This document shows positions 32,443 through 45,867 of a DNA stretch of 64,000 nt, one piece after another. The first letter of the stretch is position 1. Every line of letters begins with the position of its first letter. The notes beneath the pieces were generated by a model, which ran no database searches, had not been told where the DNA came from, and worked only from the letters and a program-made list of their open reading frames with translations. Origin of the DNA: Diphasiastrum complanatum (Eukaryota > Streptophyta > Lycopodiopsida > Lycopodiales > Lycopodiaceae); assembly GCA_029204225.1 (NCBI GenBank), contig CM055111.1, positions 5,157,403 to 5,221,402 on the forward strand, in the 5' to 3' direction. The position numbers were made by a program, and so were the translations under genes.

Positions 32443-34449
32443 ATGGCTGCCCCTAGAGCTGCTCCTGGAGGTGCTCCACAGGAAGTCAATCCAATTATTG
32501 TTAGAAGAGCACCCCGTTTGGATCTACCCAAATATAATGGATTAACAGATCCAGTTAGATTTCTTCAGATCTATGCTGAATCCTATGAAGTCTATGGTGA
32601 GATTTATCTTCAAGATAAACTTAAGCTGTTTCCTATGGCCTTAACAGGCGCAGCACAAGATTGGTACTATAACCAAGACGAAATTGAGCGTACAAATTGG
32701 GAGGTTGTTAAGCGAGCCCTTATCACATGATTCAAACCGCAGAAGTTTATGGAAGACCCTTTTATACTTTTAAGTAAAATTAAAATGGGAAAGCAGAAAA
32801 TAGTTCTAGATTACATTGAACGGGTGAAACGTCTTAGATCCGAATGTGAACTTGAGCTGATTAATGATAATGCCATGATTATGTGGTTTTTGTCAGGTTT
32901 ACCTAAATGGATCAGATGTGAGCTGAAACGTCATAATGAGTATGCACTCTTGCAAAATGCTATGGACGATGCAATTCGGGAGAAGGATGAAGATTCAGAT
33001 GATGAGCCGAATGTCAGTATGTTGCCTTATACAATAGGGCATACTACTACGACATCCACCACTATTGCATCAACGAATGCCAATGCTACTACATAAATGA
33101 TGCTCAATGAGTTCGAGAAACTTGGGAAGAACCAGCAGAAACGGATGGAAAAGTTGTAGTTGCAATTTGATGAGAAGATCAAAGCATTGAAAAATTTCCA
33201 CGGACAAGCGAACAAGGAACCTAAGAAGTTTGCAAAGACTTTTCCTACCAGGGAAAATGTTTGGTGTTCTATTTGTACAGGAAATCACACAGTGAACAAG
33301 TGTCCTCAATTGAAAAAACGAATGGAAATCAGTGTTTGCCATCTGTGTACTTCCCCTGACCATGAGACTGCTTTTTGCAACTTCAACCCTCAACTAATTC
33401 AGCAACGATATGCACAAATGGGATATCGAGAGCCACAGTATAGAGGAAATCCAGCAGCAAGACCTCGACAATCTGCTCTTGGATATCCGGAACGTTTAGC
33501 TTTACCTGCCCCACCAAAGCACTCCGCTCCTCTAGCCAATTTGATGGAACCAGAACCTTACAAAAATGTTGAGCAATGGAACTATGGAAATGATCAAGCA
33601 AGTGGATCTTCAGAACAATATGCCATTTATGCTGCCGCTCAACAACAAGCCTCTAGAAATTGGACCAGAGCACCACTTGGATGTTTTGCATGTGGAGAAA
33701 ATCACAGAGTTGCAAAATGTCCAAATAAAGAAAAATTTGTACCATTCTGTCGTGACTGTGGTTACGGGCATTGCTATAAAGACTATCCAGCAAGACCGAA
33801 GCCACCACCAGCTACAGCACCTGTAAATTTGATAACAATCAAGCAAAGACCAGTAGCTCAGAATAAACCAAGTGCACCCTTGATGGTGGTCACCAGAGCA
33901 ATGAAAAAAGAACCAGTAATGGCTCCAGTACCTGCTGATTCTATACCACTGAATGATATGCCAACAACATTGGGAGTCTATCCAAATCTTAACGCAAAAA
34001 AACGAAGATATCAGGATATGAGCCAGTGGATCAAACATCTGCAAGAAGAAGAGGAGCTTGAAGCTGCTAAAGCAACAACTGAAGTTCAGTCTTCACCATT
34101 GCAGCCGCCAAGAAATTTATGTACAGATATGAATGATCAGTTACATCATCATGAAGAGCCCTTCAAGATGATTGAACCAGAAGCACCGCATACAGAACTA
34201 CTCATGAACATTTTATCTAGCAAGATCAATATTTCATTGGGAGAGTTCCTAAAAATGGTGCCAAAAGCAAGGGAAGTCTTAGCGCAAAAGTTAGCTCAAG
34301 AAGAACCAAAAGTCCATCAGGAGCCACTTTTTGTGATGGATTTGAAGAATCTAACAATGTACTCCATGTTGGAGCCGCATGGGAAAGTGAACAAAAGAAT
34401 ATCACTCTGCCGATACAGCATAGACAATTTCCTAAAGAAACAACCGTGA
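32443..34449 (+). pseudogene. Ty3/gypsy gag with four zinc knuckles
   Basis: A single frame from ATG 32443 to 34449 is broken by three stops: TGA 32728, TAA 33094, TAG 33157. Gag core: LDLPKYNGLTDPVRFLQIYA, LKLFPMALTGAAQDWY, DYIERVKRLRSECE. Then knuckles CSICTGNHTVNKC, CHLCTSPDHETAFC, CFACGENHRVAKC and CRDCGYGHCYKD. The last part is a roughly 200-residue acidic, Pro/Gln-rich tail. Four knuckles is more than the one or two of most plant gypsy gags. All three stops could come from CGA, CAA or CAG by a single C-to-T change. Confidence 0.9.
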
Positions 34450-35767
34450 TAGATGGCGGTTCAGGAGTTAACTTGATCTCTACAAAGCTATGTGCAAAAT
34501 GGGGCCTTACAAAGATTAAGCCAGCTACTTTGCTATTAAGCTAGCTGATCAAACGACAGTTTGCCCACGAGGAATGGTTGAAGATATACTTGTCAGAATT
34601 GCGGGAGTGCAGTTCATCATTACTTTTGTCATGATGGACTTACTAAAAGCGCCAAATGTCTATTGATTTCTATAGGGACGTCCATGGTTACGAGTTGCGC
34701 AAGTAATTCATAACTGGGGTACCGAAAAAAATCACTTTGAAAATCGTGAACATGCAGTTAAAATTGATCCTACAACTTGGACTATTAAACCAGTGGTTCA
34801 AAAAGGGGATGACAATTTGTCAACAACGGATCGCACTTGTGACCGACCACAGAAAAATTTGGGAGTTCATTACGATTCTCAAACAGATACGATTAATTGG
34901 AATGAAGCTCTTGCAACGATTGATTGTACAGCAGGATATATGTGTCAACAAGATATTCAATCAAAGTTGAGCGATACATCCTTATTAGATCAAACTTTGG
35001 ATACACCAATCACGTTTCCACTGAATGTGCTGAATGTAGCCTGGATATCAACGAAAACCTATACCAGATCCGATTGAGGATGATCTCATTCCTGTGAGTC
35101 ATGCCATGACTTATGATGGCAATGCAGAACTTACGGATGAGTAGATTCTAAATCATATGGATCCGACCAGATTTGGAGTGCGTAATGTTCCTGATGAACC
35201 AACAATCAAACTGCCCAAAGCAGTTATATTCAAGAAAGACATGATCACAAGATCGATGATGAAGAAACAAGCTAAGCAACATTATAATACGGTCCTGAAA
35301 TGGGAAAATTCCCTCGGAAGATTGATCCAAAGGAAGTGCCACCTTTACTGGATAAAGGCAAAGGAGAAGTCGAGGATGATTCTTCAAGTCAGATTTCTAG
35401 TAAAACATCATCGTCTAGGAAGTCTTCACCTGTGAAGAAAGATTTATCATCCCGAAAGTCATCCCCTCCACGATCAATTCCTGCTAAGAAGGCTAAACGA
35501 AAATCCAAGACAAGTCCTTTCGAAAAAGAACAAGCAAACGTAGTCCAGCATGATATGCCCGAATATTTTAAACGTTATATACTAGATGTTGTGGTTATCA
35601 TGTTACCTAAAGCACATCGTGAACCTGAAGAACATATGCCAGAATCTTAAGAAATTTACGATGGCCCAACTGGGACACAGCCAATGAATCTTGCCGAGCC
35701 AGGAGAACCAGAAAAGATTGTACAAGTTGGATCACAACTTACTCATGAATAGTATCAAGCACTCTGC
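34446..35767 (+). pseudogene. Gypsy protease and protease-RT linker
   Basis: Protease starts VIDGGSGVNLIS at 34446, one base back from the gag frame, so pol may have been reached by a -1 shift. The aspartic active site reads DGG rather than the usual DTG/DSG. After a frameshift, KLADQTTVCPRGMVEDILV and GRPWLRVAQV complete the fold, with two stops near 34662-34675. The linker to 35767 (basic, Ser-rich SSRKSSPPRS) has further stops. Confidence 0.75.
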
Positions 35768-37141
35768 TTGTTACTTATTAAGTATCAAGATTACTTTGCA
35801 TGGACTTATCAAGATTTGAAGGGTATCTCGACATCAGTGATTGAACATACCATACCTTTAGTACCTGATGTAGTTCCAAAGGTTACAAAGTTCTATCGCT
35901 GCAATCCTAATGTAGCGAATTTGATAAAGAAAGAACTTCAGAGATTGCTTGACACCGATTTTATTTATGAGATCGAGCATACTGAATGGATTTCACCGAG
36001 TGTCATTGTTCTTAAGAAAAATGGGAAATTGAGGATCTGTGTGAACCTCAAAGCGTTGAACAAAGTGACGCGGAAGGATCACTTTCCGTTACCTTTTACT
36101 GAAAGCATTTTGGATCGCCTTGCTGGAGCGGAAGCTTATAGTTTTCTGGATGGATTTAGTGGTTACAACCAAGTTAAGATTGCACCTGCCGATCGCCACA
36201 AAACCGCTTTTGCAACAGAATGGGGCACCTATGCTTACAAAGTAATGTTGTTTGGACTTTGTAATGCAACAAGTTCATTCCAAAGAGTAATGCAATTTGC
36301 TTTTAAAGATTATCTGTAGAAATTCCTTGAAATTTACTTGGATGACTTGGGAGTTCATAGTACAGATACAGACCACCTAGATCGATTGGAGACAGTATTT
36401 GAAAGATGCCGCAAATATTAGATTTCTCTAAATCCGAAAAAATGTCAGATAAGGGTTTCCCACGAAGTTGTGCTTGGACATGTGATATCAAGACATGGTA
36501 TTGCCATAGATTATTCTAAAATCAAGGTTATTGTGGAAGTGCCACCGCCAGCAACAATTCGAGGAGCTTATGTGTTTATGGGTCATGCAAACTACTATCG
36601 AATTTTTATTATCTTCTTTGTGGATTTAGCACGACCTATATACAAACTGACTATTGTTCCTATTTGGATAGTAGAAGCATTAGAAGCCTTTGAAAAATTA
36701 AAAAAAGCATTAACTTCAGCACCAATACTGCGTTCTCCAGATTGGACGATAGAGTTTCATGTTCATACGGATGCCTCAAAATATGCCATTGGATCAGTTT
36801 TGACGCAGCCAGGTGACTATAAGAAGGATTATCCTATACGATTTGCAAGCAGATAGCTTACAAATCCAGAAAAGAATTATTCAACAACAGAAAGTGAGGC
36901 ATTGGCCATGATTTTTTCTGTTTGAAAATTTCGTCACTACCTCATGGAAACGCACTTTGCATTTTATACGGATCATCAACCGTTACTTTACTTGGTAAAC
37001 AAGACATGCAATACTGGAAGTATTGCAAGATGGTTATTGTTATTGACTAAATTTGACTTTCGAATTGTGGTTCGAAAGGGCAAGCAACATTATCTAGCGA
37101 ATCACATTTCGTGAATTGAATCTGCACCAGTTAATACTTAA
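35768..37141 (+). pseudogene. Gypsy reverse transcriptase and RNase H
   Basis: RT: ISPSVIVLKKNGKLRICVNL, LNKVTRKDHFPLPF, SFLDGFSGYNQVKIAPADRH, and the catalytic FLEIYLDDLG (about 36325-36350). RNase H: FHVHTDASKYAIGSVL, FASR, NYSTTESEALAMIF and FYTDHQPLLYL. One frame is interrupted by TAG 36317, TAG 36419, TAG 36854, TGA 36923, TGA 37112 and TAA 37139. At these positions the family normally has Gln, Arg or another residue reachable by one C-to-T change. The frame shifts shortly afterwards. Confidence 0.9.
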
Positions 37142-37176
37142 GTGGATGATGAACTACCAAATGCTGCATCTATGTT

Positions 37177-37527
37177 GAAGCGGTACCTGAGTGGACAGCA
37201 GATATTGTTGAGTACCTGATACTAGGACAACCAAATGACATCCTGACAAAAGTATAGAAGAGACAATTGATTCATAAGACTCAACCTTATCAATTAATTG
37301 CAGGACAATTGTATCGTTGTGGATCAGATAATATTTTACGAAGGTGTGTTTTACCGCATGAAGTATCAGATTTAATCATGTTTTCACATGATGGCATGGG
37401 TGGAGGACACTTCTCTACGGATATTACTGTTCGCAAACTTTTACAATCAGGTTGTTGGTGGCCTACGCTTCACAAGGACAGAGAAAATTTTATTCAGACA
37501 TGTGATGTTTGCCAGCGAGCACGATGA
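37177..37527 (+). pseudogene. Gypsy integrase N-terminal zinc domain, truncated
   Basis: After a frameshift at about 37160-37176 the reading continues EAVPEWTADIVEYLILGQPN, a TAG at 37255, then QPYQLIAGQLYRCGSDNILR and the zinc module H...GHFSTDITVRKLLQSGCWWP...CDVCQRAR. The HHCC domain is complete, but the sequence leaves the element right after CQRAR. The integrase core and 3' LTR are not in the window. Confidence 0.85.
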
Positions 37528-38062
37528 CCTACTCGACTTTTTTTATCATCAAATTGAAAATAAAATGTTTAGTCTTACGTACAGTTATCAGAGATTTTAA
37601 AAAAGTGGTGATACTTGGATACTACTAGATCAAGATTTACAAACAGATAGTCATACAAACCAAAAGAGATAAGCATTGTATACAATGAACAATTTGTAAC
37701 TATGATTAAGGTGGAAGAGCACTGGAGCCTTAATTATATTAGAATAGAGCTTGTCTTACTACAGAATGACTACCCAACTATTCCAAATAAAATTACAAAA
37801 TACATATTTCAATGCGCATATCATTTTGTTTCGATAACCTCCATATTCTGAATATCCTTGCAAGAATATTGTCACTTTCATTTATTGTTTTTAGCCCTCT
37901 TTGTTAATAGTTCCACATCTTGTAGTAATTGTAAATTCTTAGAATGAATATAATGCAACAGTACTTGCATTTGCTTAAATTATATTCTAATATATGAAAT
38001 AACTATTTCTAATAATTCGTGATTTGTTCGAAGATCTACATTTTTTGCAACAACTTTTGTAC

Positions 38063-38119
<57 letters not shown>

Positions 38120-39256
38120 GACATAAGAAGACATACATCTTATCTGACTTTCCAAAAATTGAATCCTCTGCATTGAAAATGTATTTCCATAATTTTCAGT
38201 CTTTCACAATATCCCAATAAACCATTATGCCCATTGCAGATCCATATAACTAGTTGAGTTATTGAGGAGAAGGCAGGATGTTGTAGGGTATTAGGATCTT
38301 GAGGATACAAAGACTTGACATTTGTCCACATCTCCGAAAAAAAATTTCCTTCAGTCCTATAACGAAGACGGTCCTCAACAGATATTGATGATCCTTTGAC
38401 TCCTCTTTTCTATAAAAGTGCCAAGTCAATAAGAATGTCCAATTGAAGATGATACACCAGTCGTCATTATATAAAGTACAAATCAGTCACAAGCTTCAAA
38501 GTATTCAGAATTGAAATAATAAAAAAAATATTTGAAAATATATCTTACCTAATGCAAGATCACCGATTCTTGATGGAATTTGCTTCTCTAATGGTGAACC
38601 CGTCCATATTCAAATATGGAGATGGCAGAGCCAAGAAAGTCCTCGAAGAAGGGGCTTCCCCGGCACTTTAAAACTTGTGCACATTTTAGCCTGAAGGCAT
38701 TAGATTTTTGGTGTGGTTAACCGATTTCATTAAAAAGCCTTTCAAAAGGTTGGCTTTTAAGAAAATGATAACTTCTTTTAAAATGCAGAAAACTTCATGT
38801 TTGTCATTTTCATATCAAAGAAATTTGTGTGCAGTAAAGTAGGTAGCTGAATCCTGATCCTTGTAAAACTTAGGTTCCATAGGTTTATTGAGTTACTACA
38901 AAAATTTATTTAAATAAATTTCTAGTATTTTGTTGGAAGGAAGGACGCAGGGTCGCGGCCACCGCCTCATGTGAGACTCTCACTTCCTCGTGCCTGTCAT
39001 GTACCTGTAGGCGTACTTGAACTGCCACTTCCCCTACAATTTACACTTTAGGTTTACAATTAGATCTGAAACTGGGCTGGTGCTAGATTTTGCATCGAAA
39101 TTTGCGAGCGGTAGCTACCTACGTAGTGTTGAGGTTGAAGGAGATGATCGATTCTGCGGACAAGCGTTTGATGGTAAAATTGTGTGGGGTTGAGCTGTGG
39201 AAGTGGGCTTATCGAAGGGTCTGAGACAGGATCAGGATCAGGATCAGCGAAACAAC
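37528..39256. other. Upstream region of the MADS gene
   Basis: No gene is seen. The left part (37528-38560) is AT-rich with one CT microsatellite. Notable sites: a 16-bp near-palindrome CCATATTCAAATATGG at 38604-38619, and three tandem GGATCA hexamers at about 39229-39248 in the presumed 5' UTR. I could not identify a convincing TATA box. Confidence 0.5.
38065..38117 (+). repeat. (CT)n microsatellite
   Basis: About 53 bp of uninterrupted CT dinucleotides roughly 1.1 kb upstream of the MADS start codon. Confidence 0.95.
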
Positions 39257-40456
39257 ATGGGGAGAGCAAAGATTGAGATAAAAAAGATAGAGAATCTGAG
39301 CGCTAGGCAGGTATGTTTTTCTAAGCGAAGAATGGGACTCATAAAGAAGGCGAGTGAGCTTTCGATTTTGTGCGGCTCTGAAGTTGGGATCATCGTCTTC
39401 TCTCAAGCAGGTAAGGCTTTTTCTTTTGGTCATCCTTGCATCGACTATGTGATAAAGAAAACGCTGAAGCAGCCTGTCCAGGAGAATGCTGAAAAGCTAG
39501 AAAAGGTTCGAGCCCTAGAGAAGGAATACAACGATCTCCTTCAGGAACTTGAGAACGAAACTGAACGTCAGAGCGTGCTTCAGAAAGATAGTGCCAGCCG
39601 CAGCTTTTGGTGGGAGGATGACTCTTCTGCGATGAGCTTGGAGGAATTGAGACTGCACGCTGACAAGCTGGAAGCTTTACATAAGATTATTATCGATCGA
39701 ACAAATTATCTTCAGCTTCAAGCATCATTTGTTCCTTTGAATTACTCTCCTGCACCGCTCGTAGGAACTAATCAGTTCCCCCCCTCCTATGGTATCACAA
39801 ACCGGCAAACCGATTTTGAAGGAGAAGCTTACGATAGTTTTGTTTTACAAGGTTCTTCCGAGCTGGCTTCTTTGAACAGGCAGTATATCCAAGAGTTTCC
39901 GGGGTTGCTGACTTCGCCTGTGATGACAGATCTGAACCACCCTCCTTTCGCAGGATGGAACTACGAGCAAGCCAGTAACAGCACCTTTCAATCCCAAGAA
40001 CTCTCTTTCATGCTTCCATCAGGATCCAAGCTCGTAGAAGGATCTGACCTTACGCTTGAAGCACCTCAATTGGAGGGTTACCAAGACAGGGCCATGCTAG
40101 AAACCATGGCTTCTGCACCTCCATGGCCTACTGCAAGTCCCAATCTCAATATTTTCAACGCAGCTGCATGCTTTCGAGAGGGTGGATACTCAACGTCATC
40201 ATCAATTCTAGGGTTTCCACCTCCAGCAGCTCTGGACCTTCCCAAGTCTAGTATAGCTCGCCTTCCATCATTGAAGGAGAGTGGGTTCTTCTGTGCAACA
40301 TCTCAAGCTGGATGGATGAATGACATGAGCTTGCTATCCTTGGCTCACCCATTTGCAGATGCTGCAGGCGACATGCATCCATTAGAGCAAGCGCTGTCTC
40401 AGAACGATCCTGGGGGAGATGATGTGGTATCAGAAGCTATTTTGCAAACGTATTAA
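39257..40456 (+). CDS. Type I (M-alpha-like) MADS-box transcription factor
   Basis: A 399-residue intronless protein; the MADS domain is residues 1-60. The start [13 protein letters not shown] sits at the first ATG of the frame, with a good plant context (AACAACATGG). Domain core: [20 protein letters not shown] (20-39) for minor-groove DNA contact and dimerisation. [12 protein letters not shown] (55-66) is the hallmark of the M-alpha (AGL62-like) type I group. A coiled-coil-prone segment (78-105) precedes [18 protein letters not shown] (117-134), the WW-containing region typical of M-alpha. There is no K-box. The C-terminal 240 residues are Ser/Pro/Gln-rich and much longer than in typical M-alpha proteins. 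Family members act in female gametophyte, endosperm and seed development; the role here is inference. There are no stops or frameshifts. Confidence 0.92.
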   Translation: MGRAKIEIKKIENLSARQVCFSKRRMGLIKKASELSILCGSEVGIIVFSQAGKAFSFGHPCIDYVIKKTLKQPVQENAEKLEKVRALEKEYNDLLQELENETERQSVLQKDSASRSFWWEDDSSAMSLEELRLHADKLEALHKIIIDRTNYLQLQASFVPLNYSPAPLVGTNQFPPSYGITNRQTDFEGEAYDSFVLQGSSELASLNRQYIQEFPGLLTSPVMTDLNHPPFAGWNYEQASNSTFQSQELSFMLPSGSKLVEGSDLTLEAPQLEGYQDRAMLETMASAPPWPTASPNLNIFNAAACFREGGYSTSSSILGFPPPAALDLPKSSIARLPSLKESGFFCATSQAGWMNDMSLLSLAHPFADAAGDMHPLEQALSQNDPGGDDVVSEAILQTY

Positions 40457-40745
40457 CGCAATTAGGCACAGAGCATATACTATTATAAGTAGGTGAGCTT
40501 TATCATCCTGATGCGGGAGAAATGGAGAAGAGAACATATATTATTGTCTAAGAGCATTGATCGCTGCTGTGACTACCAGGTAGATGTAAATAGAGAATGC
40601 TCGACTATAGCCTATAGCTGCATACTATTACCTATCTCTTTTTTCCCATTGATGGAGGATCTTATGTTTTCTGGTCTGGTCTGTACATTGTTATTTGCTA
40701 TCCTGCCATATTCAGATTGGGAACAATACTATCATGTACGATGAA
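40457..40745 (+). other. Presumed 3' UTR of the MADS gene
   Basis: Assigned as transcribed because a diverged copy is found at 54470-54705 next to the broken MADS paralogue. Shared phrases: CAGAGCATATA, GAAGAGAACATATA, TATAGCCTATAGCTGCATACTA and GATCTTATGTTTTCT. The frame through it (40493-40744) is likely fortuitous. Confidence 0.65.
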
Positions 40746-43700
40746 TAATTCATCCTTTTTTAAACTTTGATAACTTTGTGACTTAATTTGTCTTTGTAAC
40801 AAAGAAGGAAGCTTGGTATACGTATTTTATGGTGTGGTTGCTTCCATGTGATGTTACTAAAATTATCTGAAAGAGATTTATCATTGTTTTTTATTATGAT
40901 ATATTAACCTCTTTATGTTTACATCAGTTTGACGTTAAACTTGAGGACTTCGAGTCTGCACACAAATTCCACCAAGATTGTTAGCTGCCTGAAAATTCTC
41001 ATAGATTGCATAACAGTCATGATTGTATCTTGGCTACCTATATTCACTTCGTTCGTGACCCAACACTAGGATGATTAGGTAAGTATCATACCTTCCTTGG
41101 AAAGTATGCCCATTCAAAAGTTAGCGCTTCACAACTAGAATATGCTATCTTCTTGGGCATGAATTTCTAAAATTTAGCACTTCCATATATTAGCCATCTT
41201 GCTTAGAGGATGTTTCGTCTAATTGTGTTTGATGGGATCATTACTCAAAATCTATTCTTATATCAGACTTTTGAAAGTGCACCATGCAAGCTTGAGCATG
41301 TAGCTAATTTTTTTCATATTTAGTTTTTGAAAGATCAGCACCAATTTGGGGAGCATGAAGCTATTTCAATGTTGCAACAATCAATCTAATTTGGGTAAAC
41401 AAGTAGCTGATGAGTGAGGGTGAACTAGACTATGTTGGACGTAATGCATGTGAATAATCATGTGCATTCAATGTTGAATTTCAGAGGTGTAAGGGAGGGA
41501 GAAGCTAGTTTTCTTTTGAATGTCCTTTTGGTAGCTAATTGAAGTTTAACTTCTAACCTCAATGAAAGAATATAGTTGCTCAGGAACATTCACCCTATTT
41601 GGGGAGTAGATTAAGCTAATTTTAGGTAGTGTCACCTGAAATAAAATTGGATATGGTTTTTATGAGTTTTGAATAAATTTACCCAAATTTAACCATGAGC
41701 ATGCTTCAATGAGAGTTACATGAGTCCCCCTCTAGGTTGGGTGAAGTTCGTTTTATCCCATAACAACTCCCAACAAATCTCTTCCCTCTCCCTATATACA
41801 CAAGAACGAAAAAAAGTTTATGTTTGGAAGTATTATATGCTTGAGAACTATATAAAGGGTGAGGATCAACTAGACTATGTTGGATGTAGTGCATGCAACT
41901 AATCATGTGCATGAAATTTAAAACTTGGGAGTTGTAAGATAGAGGCTAAATGAAGTGTTTTTCAGGAAAGTTGCAACTTATAGGAGTTTCTACACTTGGT
42001 TTTCTATGCGTGAAGAATCAAATTACTTATCAATTACAATGAGCATGCCTTTCTAAGAGTTGTGTAATATTCCTAAACTCCTTTTTCAAGAAAGTGGTAA
42101 CTTATAGGAGTTTCTACACTTGGTTTTCTATGGGTTAAGAATCAACTTACTTATCAATAACAATGAGCTGCCTTTGTAAGAGTTGGGAATATTTTTAAAC
42201 TCTTCCTTTGTCATCTACATGTATGGGAGAAGAGAAATGAGATGCATTCGAGGAGTGATTCTTTAAACTTCTCTCCTATAGGTATCATGAAGAAAGAGGA
42301 GTTGGATGGAGGAGAACTTATTTGGTTCATTTACTTTTTTGTTGATTATAAAATAAAATGACAAGAAATTCATAGCAGATTAATGTTATAGAGATTGAGA
42401 AGAGGAAATCATCAACTATCCGTATTTCAATGATTAAATGAATGAGACAACATACTCTCTATTCAGCCATGATATGAATTCACTTTTGTATGAATTACAT
42501 GTTTGTGAATCATTACCATATTTGCTTACATCATAGAACCTACCCAAGTACTATTGATAACCTATAGATGCCACAATAAGGGAATGTAGTGCTTAGCCAT
42601 GTGATGACTTGGCGGAAATTTTGCAAATTAGATTTGCATGGCATTGCCATGAGTGTCATGTCCATGCCATAAACTTCCAAAGGTTGTTTTATTGAAAAAT
42701 ATGGTTATGGGCACCAATAGACCAAAATGCCATGTGTGGTAGTGCCATGCAAAACAAATTTTTATAGGACTTGGCAACTTCAATGTTTGAAATTAAAAGA
42801 AACGTGGAAAAAATCATGCATGGATGCGTCGTGCTAAATTAGTCATTGCTTATGAAACAAAGGACGTTTACATGGCATGGATTATCCATGCATGGCAAAT
42901 CCACAACCGAATTCAAATGATTTCTTTCTATGCAACAATTTCATTACCTATGAGAAAGCATCCAAAGTTTCTTTGGTCCAAGGTTCAAGCCCTCCTTGAG
43001 AATAAAGATTCATTATTATGAGAAGGGTGGACCTTTGTTGTTCTATTGTGAGTGAGCTTTTCAACTAGGAGATTGTTGTGACAATGTCCATTGTCTACAT
43101 TATAGTTTGTTTTTTTCACCTTTGACACAGGCCATTTGTGGGTGGGGTTCAAACATGGGTGATCAAGTAAACCACACATGGGCAGATGTATACATTATTG
43201 TAGTTGTAAAAAGCTTGTACTAATAAGCTCAAGGAAAAACAAAGTGTGGTAATAGGTTATGCCCTTTATTTGTCTCTCTTGCTTGTCACATGAGTTTTGA
43301 TGTTTCAAAACATTAGTTCTTTTCTTGTATCTTGTATGCAAACGAATGTGATGTGTATCCACATTTGCCCTAACAACTCTATCAGGTCCAATAGCTCTAA
43401 TAAATAGGCTTTGTGCTAGACATAAACATAGCCAAGCATATACATGTATTCCCAATAGAAAGCTTGCATGTGATATCTCATGTCCTCAAAAACATACCAT
43501 TACTAGTAGACATAAAATATATTTGCAAGTAAAAACTTAAAGCTTGAATATATTGTAAAAAGCAACGAGTAGTTTTTGTAATGTTCATACTTTCATATGG
43601 AAATTGCTTTTCAAGTTGATGCATATTGATGAGAATCAATAGATATCACATTTCATATAATGGCTTCCTTGTATACCATGAAATTTGCATGATAGGTATG

Positions 43701-43885
43701 TAGCCTACACCTTGTTTCATTATGCCATACAAATGTAAGCAACATCTACACATGTAAATTTTTCATTCACTTGCATGACCCCATTTAGGTTGACTTTTGG
43801 TTCCACAAGCTCATGCCCCTAGTTTTGGTTCTTAATCTTGCATTTGTATACATCTATTAAACATTTCCTATAATATAATAATATG
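40746..43885. other. AT-rich intergenic DNA with small duplications
   Basis: No gene is supported. A 124-bp tandem duplication lies at 41963-42086 and 42087-42203 (CTTATAGGAGTTTCTACACT in both). A dispersed pair at about 41417-41500 and 41863-41945 shares CTAGACTATGTTGGA and AATCATGTGCAT. The remainder shows nothing I can name. Confidence 0.5.
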
Positions 43886-44032
<147 letters not shown>

Positions 44033-44261
44033 ATATCAGCAGTGATGGAGAAAAAGGATTTTCTAAAATTTCATTGGTCCACGTTTGCCCTAAGTCGTCT
44101 TTGAAGGGCAATTGAAATGCAAATGAAGTGTGTTGAGATGTAGTCACGTTCATTTTAGAGAGATATCAAGTGTTTTAGAGACTTCTGGAAACAGAATTTT
44201 CCAGAAAGAGCACGAGGGATCAGGAGACAAAGAGAGAGGTGTGAGTTGTGAGATAATGTGA

Positions 44262-44361
<100 letters not shown>

Positions 44362-44701
44362 GTTGAGGAATATGTCTTTTTGGCATATAACTCTTCGGTC
44401 AAGGCGTCAGATAGTGAGGTAGCAGCCATAGTTAGGCTCTAAAATTGAGCTCAGCAAGCAATCAATGGCAGAATGAATTGATTCGATCCATAATATTACG
44501 AAGAGCGGACAAATTTCTTGACTTTTGCAAGAATTTCCTGTCGGATGCAGTGGAGAGCGGTCGCAAGTAGCGATGGAAGCCAGAATCAGGTAAAGGATTT
44601 AGCAGGTAGAGGATAGGATCGAGAGTAAAGAGGTGGGAGCATAAGGGGAATGGGAGCAGTGGGGGAGGCGAAGCGGGATTTTCCATGGCAAAGCATGCAA
44701 C

Positions 44702-44842
<141 letters not shown>

Positions 44843-45082
44843 GCGGTTTGCAGGGGGCGCCATCGTCAACTTGCAGGTGGAGGAGCATTCCAGTGCGACT
44901 GTTTTGTTTAACATCAATTTTTTTTTTTTTTAGCTTGTGGAGAGACATGGTGGGGGAGAGAGATGGAGGGTGAAAGTAAGAGAGGAGAGAGATAAAGGGG
45001 GGGGCATGAGAGGGAGGGACACACAAAGGAGCAGATTTTTAGTTTTTTTAGGGTTCATATATGAAAAATAGCAATAATGTGA

Positions 45083-45650
<568 letters not shown>

Positions 45651-45655
45651 CAAGT

Positions 45656-45852
45656 CACCAAGTAGGGAGACGGAAGAAGAACACGCAATATCACTCTATC
45701 ACACTAACTTCATACTGAATATAAAATGTACATATAAACCATGAACCCATAGACTAATAGACTAGCCTAAGGCTAATTACAGCTGGTAACAGCTATCAAC
45801 ATTAATGTACATCGTAAACAGAAACAATGAAGTTTATCATTGATTTCTAACA
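45656..45852 (-). repeat. 3' LTR of copia Z, shortened
   Basis: On the minus strand it begins TGTTAGAAATCAATGATAAA at 45852, right after the purine-rich GAAGATGAGGGAGAG (45853-45867). Its outer end stops at CACCAAG, whereas the 5' LTR continues about 46 bp more. An internal stretch with GATAGAGAGAGAAAACC is also absent. Confidence 0.85.
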
Positions 45853-45867
45853 CTCTCCCTCATCTTC

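Noticed and set aside
39197-39256. An upstream extension of the MADS protein by 20 residues
   Set aside because: It would need a GTG start and includes GGATCA repeats. The first ATG (39257) gives the normal MADS N-terminus.
40493-40744. A small ORF downstream of the MADS gene
   Set aside because: It falls in the presumed 3' UTR, and its similarity to 54470-54705 is at DNA level with the frame not kept.
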